Of a DNA stretch of 64,000 nt, positions 53,516-64,000 are shown piece by piece (positions within the stretch are counted from its first letter, which is position 1; every line of letters starts with the position of its first letter). A model generated the notes under the pieces. It was not told the DNA's origin, did not search any database, and saw only the letters and a program-made list of their open reading frames with translations. The DNA comes from Lutjanus erythropterus (taxonomy: Eukaryota > Chordata > Actinopteri > Lutjaniformes > Lutjanidae): NCBI GenBank assembly GCA_020091685.1, contig CM034600.1, positions 36,876,077 to 36,940,076 of the forward strand. Direction: 5' to 3'. A program made the position numbers and the translations under genes.

Positions 53516-53652
53516 TTTATTTAGAACAGAGCCAAAGTGATATTTGATAGACAAACATTTCTTTTTGAAACGCCTTTCTGAGTAAATTTGAAGCAGTTGT
53601 TTCCTGTTTAACTCGTGCTTTCTGTCCCTTTTAATACTCCTCTTCCTCACTT
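53516..53652 (-). pseudogene. Tubulin tail relic with its own poly(A) signal, left arm
   Basis: On the - strand, codons for EEEEY and a TAA stop (53,631-53,633) are followed by sequence like the tubulin 3' UTR and AATAAA (53,516-53,521). It lies just downstream of the longer tubulin 3' fragment, so two tubulin 3' ends are stacked. Confidence 0.65.
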
Positions 53653-53835
53653 TAAACACTCCAGTCTTCCTCTAACCTAACAATCTGATTACCTCCTCTC
53701 CAGCCCTTCTTATCACAGGAACTTCCAAATTGACTGAACAGCCAAACTGATTAACAGACAAACATTTCTTTTTGGAATGTATTTATGAACAAATGGAATC
53801 AAACGTTTCCTGTTTAACTAATGCCTTTATGTTGT

Positions 53836-56980
<3,145 letters not shown>

Positions 56981-57114
56981 TAAATACATTCCAAAAAGAA
57001 ATGTTTGTCTGTTAATCAGTTTGGCTGTTCAGTCAATTTGGAAGTTCCTGTGATAAGAAGGGCTGGAGAGGAGGTAATCAGATTGTTAGGTTAGAGGAAG
57101 ACTGGAGTGTTTAA

Positions 57115-57244
57115 AGTGAGGAAGAGGAGTATTAAAGGACAGAAAGCACGAGTTAAACAGGAAACAACTGCTTCAAATTTACTCAGAAAGTTTCAAAAGA
57201 AATGTTTGTCTATCAAATATCACTTTGGCTCTGTTCTAAATAAA
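57115..57244 (+). pseudogene. Tubulin tail relic with poly(A) signal, right arm
   Basis: Mirror of 53,516-53,652: GAGGAGTATTAA gives the EEY and stop (TAA 57,133-57,135), then AATAAA at 57,239-57,244. It may provide the 3' end for tubulin gene 2 transcripts. Confidence 0.65.
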
Positions 57245-58408
57245 GTTCCTGTTACATATGAAGTTGTCTGTGTTGTTTATAAAACTCTTTGTTGTTTTTT
57301 CAAAGAATGACAAATTATCTTTCTGTCTGTATCCTGGACCAGTTTATGTAATCAGATAAGGAAATTGCAGACTTAGTTTGACAAATTTTTGTACATTAAT
57401 TAACATACATTGCATCTAAAGTTTTGCAGAAACATATGATATCTAGTGTTTACATTCTGCTTTTAAACCTTTGGAATGAGTTGAAAGTAAAGTCAGCTTA
57501 TTTAAATTCACGGCTTCCTCATAGGAATTTGGTGGATTTGAAATCATGAGCTTTGATTTATAAAAAACCATAGTTACTAAAAGATAAAAATTAAATTTAT
57601 TCACAGTTATGCATGTGTGAAAGTTATTGCTACAAAGTTCATCATTTTATTAGAAGTATATAAGTATTCAGTGGGAGCTCATGGAGACCCACATAAACAT
57701 GTTATTGCAGTAATACTGTAGTAAGAGTAAAATCTATTTTCAGGCTTTACAACAGGTCAGATTTTTGTTTCTCACGTGAAACTGCTCACAGCAAGGTGTG
57801 TACAGTATGAACTTGGTTGGTCAGCTGTTTTCTGGTTTAGCAGGTTGGATAATATCTCTGTCCTGCTAAACCAAAACAACACCCATAAAAGCACCTAAGA
57901 CCACTAATGTTAGTCTGTATATTTCATTCCCTTTTCAGCCCAACCATGATGAAATATGGTAAAACACTTAGCAATAACCTTAGTTGATATAAAGCAGAAT
58001 AGGCTCTCTTACACAGGATATATACAGAATATGAAGGGTACATTTGCATCTCCATTTTTATTTTTCCTAAATCATATTTTTGTCCTCTCCATCATCAATC
58101 AAATTGGTATTCAGTTATTTTAATAAGATATTAAAAAAAAATTATTTGTATTAAATCATGTATTTTTTATTGTGCACTCAAGGTGTCAATCAAACTAGTT
58201 TATTAGTTTTAAGAATGGTGTTTTATCTGTTTTTGCAAAGGAATTCTTCATATATATTATAATGTACAGCAAGTCTCACTGAGGTTGTAAAATTACTTTG
58301 AGAGACCTGACAAAGATAGTTGTATAGTAAGTTGCAAACAAAACAATAAAAATCAGACACCAGATAAAACAATGTGAAAACACATAGATTAACATGACAT
58401 GACATGAC

Positions 58409-59092
58409 AAAGGATAGTTTGGATTATTTGATGTGGGGTTGTATGAGGTAGTTATAGGGCAGCAACAAAATGTGTTTTAGCCAATTAAAAGGTCACCTGA
58501 AAAAATAAATATGAGTTTAAGTGTATGCAATGTTTAGAATATTTTCACCACTTTAACTTTATGTCAGACAGCCTTTTGGGCAGCTTTGACGGAAACACCA
58601 TCATAAAAGCCAGATATCACTCTTTCAAAACCAACCAAAGTCCATAGTCAAAATATGTCATTTTTACCTCACAGAACACAGGAGTTGCTGGACAACCACT
58701 GCCTCCATCTGTTAGTCTGTTTGTTCACCAGCAACTCGTGTTCTCGAGGTAAAATGACTGATTTTGCCTATGGAGTTTAGTTAGTTTGGAGAGTAGTATT
58801 TGACTCATATAACGACAGTTTCCCATCATAAAAGGCCATCTGACAGCAAGGTAAAGCAGTGAATATATTCTAAATATAGTATACACTTAAACTGATATTT
58901 ATTTTCTTTATGTGGATCTTTTTTAAGTGGTTAAAATACATTTCGTAGCTGACCCTGTCCACAGCAGTACTGCTGAGTTCAGTGCTGGTGCCCCTCTCTG
59001 CTTCTTCAAACTAAGGACAGCAGCTAATACACTGACTATCAGTAAATACCTCATGAAATCCCACCTCAAATAATCCAAACTATCCCTTTAAA
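58409..59092. mobile_element. MITE-like element, right arm copy
   Basis: Mirror of the element at 51,541-52,328, with AAAGGATAGTTTGGATTATT at the left and AATAATCCAAACTATCCCTT at the right. About 100 bp shorter than its partner. Confidence 0.85.
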
Positions 59093-60632
59093 AGGGTTCA
59101 TCAATGCAGTTTCTTTTTACAGACTACTACAAGTAGCTGGAGCGGTTCAACATGAGGTTTGTACATCAGGTACACAGAGCACGTCTTGTGAGTCCATTTG
59201 AGTGGTGCCTGCTGGTTCCAGCTCTCTGGTTCCTGCAGACAGGGGAGGTTTTAATGCAAACTTCAGCTGTCCTCAACAGGAAAACGTGTGGTGCATCTTC
59301 AGATCAGCTGCTTCACCCACACACCGATCACAAAAACTCCTCCGGCTTCTCTCATTATATTATACTATATCGATAAGCCAATAAAATAGAAACCTTTTAC
59401 TTTTTTATTCTAGGGTCAAAGTGGGGAACAAAGTAGGTAGCTCATGTGTGTTTTCTCTGATGTTTCCCTTTCTTTTCTTTACTATAAACAACAAATTATG
59501 GCTCTATATTCAATTGTCACTATTATTAGACAAATGAGCAAACTGTTGATTTTCATACGTGATAGAAATGTAGCCTGATGTTTTACTGCACTGCAAACAC
59601 CTCATCTGGAATGGGAAGATTTGATGTAACATTTTGATTAGTGGCTGTAATTTAATTACATATTTTTGTTGTTTTCATTGCCACATTATGATGTCACACT
59701 GAAGCTGACCTTGACCCTTTGGTTATGAAATGGCTTTGCTTCATAATTTGATCCTATAACATATTTGTCTGAAATTTTGTAATAATCAGTGTATGAATTC
59801 TTGTGTTGTGGCCAAAAATGTGTTTTGTGAGGTCATAGAGACATTTGACTTTTAACCAGTAGAATCTAATCAGTTCATCTTTGAGTCAAGTTGACGTTTG
59901 TGCCAAATATCAAGAAATTGCCTCTGTTCTTGAGATATCAAGTTCAGGAGAATGAGACAGACATGAGGTCGCTGTGAGGTTTGAACTGTGACCAACAAAA
60001 TCAAATCAGTTTATCTTTGAGTCTGAGTGCAGTGTTCCAAGTTTGACCCGGAAACACGATGCCTCCAGCCATAAAAATCTTTTTTTTTTTCAAAAACTGC
60101 CCAGAGTCACCGAGGTCCTTTGCATACAGTCATGAATGTTGACAAAACTATGAGGCTGAGGGGTCCAGTAATATGTGAGATCAACTGCGGACAATAGCTG
60201 CGTCTGTGGACATAATTATGCATTCCGATGACTGACTTTAAAAATAAAGCCATCTAAGTTATCTCTCTATTTGCTGTTTACTGTAAACAAATTTGCAATT
60301 TCATGGGAGACTTGTGTTCCCAGTGGAAATGTGTTTTTTTAAGAGTCAACACACTGCAATATGTCTGACCAGATAATCTCCTCTCCCACTACACTAATCC
60401 TTTATGCAGTAGACACGCTTTAATGTTGCAGCAGAAAATTCATGCTCTATGGTTGACTGAAACTCAATCAGACATGCTATCAAAACAGACTCAAGTGTTG
60501 CTCTGTTAGATGATATGTGTGTTTCAACAATGAAAGCAGTTGGTGTGAAAATTGAGGATTTTTAAAGTAGCAGGCAGTAAATTTGAGGTTTTTGTTTTTT
60601 TAAATCTGTAATCCAAATCTTCTTTGTTTGCC

Positions 60633-60793
60633 TCCATGTTGGTCAGGCTAGTGTCCAGATTGGCAATGCCTGCTGGGAACTTTACCACCTGAAAGATGGG
60701 ATCCAGCCAGATGGACAGATGCCCGCTGACAAGACCATCAGAGGAGAGATCTTTCCTTCTACACCTTCTTCAGTGAGACTGGAGCTGGAAAGT
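60633..60793 (+). pseudogene. Degenerate alpha-tubulin exon 2 relic, right arm
   Basis: Mirror of 49,806-49,964. Recognisable order: [28 protein letters not shown], and after a frame break SETGAGK. No start codon or attached exons. Confidence 0.8.
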
Positions 60794-61639
60794 TTATAAC
60801 GGTTTATCAGTTTGAACATTAAATATTTTATCTTTGTGTTGTATTCAAATGAATATTGCTCAAAAAGTATTTGTAAATCACTGCATTATATTTTTTTTGG
60901 GGAACAGCGGTTTGTTTTTGTCTCCTGATAAATATTCACAAGTACAGTATTTTTATGTGTATTTCAATGTGTAATGTTGTGTTTGTGTTCTAAATGTGTC
61001 ACTTAAATCTGCAGTGGTTGAAAGTTATTTGAGGCCATTTGTCTGTGACTCACTACATAACAGACTGAAGATCTATTTTTGAAATATGTTAGGATTAAAC
61101 AGACATGTTCATATGAAAACTATGGAGCTCCTTGGCTGCAGATCTAAAATGCTCTCAGAGATGATGCTGCTGCTCCACTCTCTTTAGTCACTTGGGGCAG
61201 TGATGTTCAACAGTGACGTTTGAACGCCACATCATGCTGAAATGGTAAACTGCTCTTAAACTTCACCTTAAACTTAACAAACTTCTGTTTTTTTGCTTCA
61301 GTGTTATGTAACTACTGTAGGAAGGCAAAACAGTAATATTTTTCAAACTGATTTCAAACAAATGCAAAATGGAGCAATTTGTCAATAAATGGGGACCTCT
61401 GGTGGTGGCAGAGGGTCAAAAGTGCAACAAAGGCTGAGAGGACAAGAATATATCATACATACATCAGGAAGAGGTGTGACAGAGGGTAGGTTGGTAACCA
61501 CTGGACTGAAGTACTGCATATAAAGTTGTTAAACTAGTTCCACTTCTGCCTGATGCATCAGTATTAAAATTAATTAAAACAATATATAATAAAATATCAG
61601 TCACAAGAGCCATTTTCCTCCTAGTACTACTAGTACTAG

Positions 61640-62765
61640 GCCTGCATTATTGCTCTATGCACTTTACTTAGTAGAATTTAAAATGTACTTTTAGATGCAT
61701 GTATTTTGACACTTGTATTGGTACTTTTAAGTAAAAGATATGAGTATCAGTGGAGGAGGAAGCATTCAGATCTTTTACTTAACGTATCAATACTACAGTT
61801 TAAATATACTCTGTTACAAGTAAAAGGCGTGCATGCATATGTTTCTTTAAGTAAAAGAACATATGTATAAGCATCAAAATCAGAGATGGGAAGTAACTAA
61901 GTGCATTTATGCAAGTACTGTACTTAATTGTACTGGAGTATTTCCATTGTATGTTACTGCATTCTTCTACTCTAATACATTTTGGAGGCCAGTATTGTAT
62001 TTGTTTTACTCCTACATTTATCTGATAACTTAAGTTATTATTTACTTTACAGATAAAGATTATTAACACAAAATACAGTTCAGCAAATAAAACATGATGT
62101 ATGTACAGATTAATGTACTTAACGGTAAAAAAACAGCTGAAATTAACTTCATCTTTACCAGCTGCAACATGAAAGAGATTAACACATTAATGCCTCAAAA
62201 ATTATAATTCAGTAATACTTAATATTCTGAAACGGATCTACATTATCAGGTTCTTCTACTTTGGTACATTAACTATATTTTAATGTTAATACTTTTTACT
62301 TTAGTAAGATTTGAATGCAGGACTTTTACTTGTATTTTTACTCTGTGGTGAAAAGTACTCATTGTGCAGAATAGCTCTTTTCAGTATAATGTATATTATT
62401 GTATTGTACTATATTTACTGAGCACATGATTTGCAGCTGGTAAAGGAGTGGCTTGTGAATTTCCCTCTGGGGAACAAAATCTTATCATATCTTACAATAT
62501 GTAACCTATGAAACATATAATAATGCATTATATTTCATTTGTTCATTGTATTTTATATCAATAATGTGAATCTGCAAGGCCTAACTGTAGTTGGAAGATA
62601 AATAAAGAGAAAGTAAAAGAAGCCTATAATATATTTCATTTTGAATTGTAATGGAGTTGAAGAAAATTGAAATACTCAAGTAAAATACAGTAAGAGTATC
62701 TAAAAACTATCCCAGAGTACAGTTCTTGAGTACATGTACCTTGTTACTCTTCACTGCTGTGAAGT
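61640..62765. repeat. AGTACTTAAGTAC-type teleost repeats, right arm
   Basis: Mirror of 47,805-48,920. Non-coding. Confidence 0.65.
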
Positions 62766-62982
62766 TATTCCACCGTTAAAAACGGGAAATTTAATGAAGA
62801 CACAAGAAACAACGAATCTAAAATATGTCTACATAGTAGAATGATAATATACAGCTTTGTTTATAAAGGGGATAAAACACAAAAGAATATCAAATCGAAA
62901 ATCCCTTTGAAGAGTATTCACTTCCTTGTCTGAGTCTGTCGGTTAGTGACGACCGTGTCCACAGAACCAAGATCTGCAAAAC

Positions 62983-63138
62983 TCTCGCGAGATTTGTACA
63001 CGTTTTTTCATTGTGCACTTTGCACGAGATAAATGTGTTTCATAATGTGACAAAGGTAACGTTAACATCTGGTGAAGTTTCACCTGGAACGGGTCTGGTA
63101 AAGATCATAGTTCGGTTAAAACCTTTACTCTCGCGAGA
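62983..63138. promoter_or_regulatory. Paired TCTCGCGAGA elements, right arm
   Basis: Perfect TCTCGCGAGA at 62,983-62,992 and 63,129-63,138, mirrored from the left arm and upstream of tubulin gene 3. Confidence 0.5.
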
Positions 63139-63240
63139 TATTTCGCTGGTTTGGGGTTCCCTTCTAGACACGACCGTTATGACGCACTTATGATTGCCCC
63201 ACTTTCCTGCAGAGCTCGTGGCATGTCTGTTTCACTTTGA

Positions 63241-63318
63241 CCAATAGGAATGCCCTCATGCTGACCCCCGCAGCCAATCGCATTCAGCACTTTTCCGCCC
63301 GGTTAGAAAGTATAAAAA
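63241..63318 (+). promoter_or_regulatory. Promoter of tubulin gene 3
   Basis: CCAAT at 63,241-63,245 and 63,274-63,278, a GC-box-like CCCGCCC just after TATAAAAA at 63,311-63,318, then the ATG 123 bases on. Same arrangement as gene 1. Confidence 0.75.
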
Positions 63319-63440
63319 GCCCCGCCCAGTGAAAATCATCAGTTACTTCTTACAGGACTCTTAAAGGCCGGGCTGTGAGCTAACTTATTATCTTCCTCTT
63401 CTTAAACCAAACTCCTGCACACTGCAAACCTTCAGCAAAC

Positions 63441-63443
63441 ATG
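63441..63443 (+). CDS. Alpha-tubulin gene 3, ATG exon only
   Basis: ATG followed at once by the donor GTGAGTA, identical to the start of tubulin gene 1. The rest of the gene lies beyond the window, so whether it is intact cannot be told. The 557 bases after the ATG are intron 1 and mirror 46,524-47,096. Confidence 0.8.
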
Positions 63444-64000
63444 GTGAGTATGAAAATATAGTTTTATTCACTTATCATGTGTTTATTTAACCTCTTTAAA
63501 GCTTTAAAGTGTATAATCACGTGGCAGATAAGTTTAACTAACTTATCAACTTAAAGCAAGCATTAACGGTCCACTTTAGCTTTGATTTAGGGCGGTTAAA
63601 CTAAAATTCATCTTAAATAGGTGTTTTTAACTCTAACTTTGGTGACTGAAGCGTGACTCGACAGGGCAGCCCAAATTCAAGTTCAGCTTCCGTTTTTTTT
63701 CCCGTGTGTCTGCACGTTGTCCCAGTTATCGAAGGTCAATGTGCTTTGAGCCTGAAACATTCCTGTGTTAACCGCCTGTTTGAAGGGCCTGGTCTTTACA
63801 AACTGCAACCACAGGCTTTTCAAACAAAACCTATTCACCAAACCCTCATGGGCCTTTTTATATTTATCCTTTTATGTTTTATGTATGTGTAAGCCTACTA
63901 CTGTTGTCTGAAAATCTTTAACTACAGCTGTGTTTGTTTTGTTCCACCACAGAACTTTGATTTATTATGTTTTTGTGCTCAACACACAGTTTTCTTTCTT

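Overview
The window is nuclear DNA from a ray-finned (teleost) fish. The evidence is interrupted vertebrate genes with GT-AG introns, the genes sarnp, pmel and an alpha-tubulin cluster, and many short elements typical of teleosts (terminal-inverted-repeat elements with AAAGGGATAGT-like ends, a tRNA-derived SINE, and AGTACTTAAGTAC-rich repeats). I see no bacterial, viral or CRISPR features.

Layout. (1) 1-4,696, + strand: the 3' part of a gene I do not recognise. It has five exactly 15-nt, phase-1 microexons, each in a duplicated intron unit, then a 164-codon Ala/Gly-rich last exon ending in a CaaX-like CCIS. (2) 7,707-15,685, - strand: an intact 11-exon sarnp gene (212 aa, SAP-domain RNA-export factor). 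(3) 18,275-27,515: a direct tandem copy of 8,959-18,274. It carries the sarnp promoter and exons 1-9 only, with frameshifts in five exons. (4) 28,730-42,794, + strand: a complete 12-exon pmel (618 aa, melanosome amyloid protein). (5) 43,929-47,099, - strand: an intact 451-aa alpha-tubulin. (6) From at most 46,524 to 54,010, and again as reverse complement from 56,759 to the window end: a large inverted repeat. It surrounds a 2.75-kb centre holding a frameshifted, promoterless alpha-tubulin copy. The arms carry tubulin 3' relics, an exon-2 relic, and at the far right the promoter and ATG exon of a third tubulin gene that runs out of the window.

The genes are not an operon. sarnp and pmel are divergent neighbours, and pmel and the first tubulin gene converge tail to tail. 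sarnp, pmel and tubulin alpha genes lie on the same human chromosome arm (12q13, general knowledge), so the neighbourhood is plausibly conserved.

Quality warning. In both duplications one copy is intact and the other is shorter, with many 1-3 nt deletions spread over exons and introns alike (net about 75 bp in the sarnp unit, about 245 bp in the palindrome arm). This could be real young duplication, or a retained alternative haplotype or unpolished long-read sequence. Copy number of sarnp and tubulin should not be trusted without read-level checks. The microexon gene is in the part that shows no such problem and is the most biologically interesting item.
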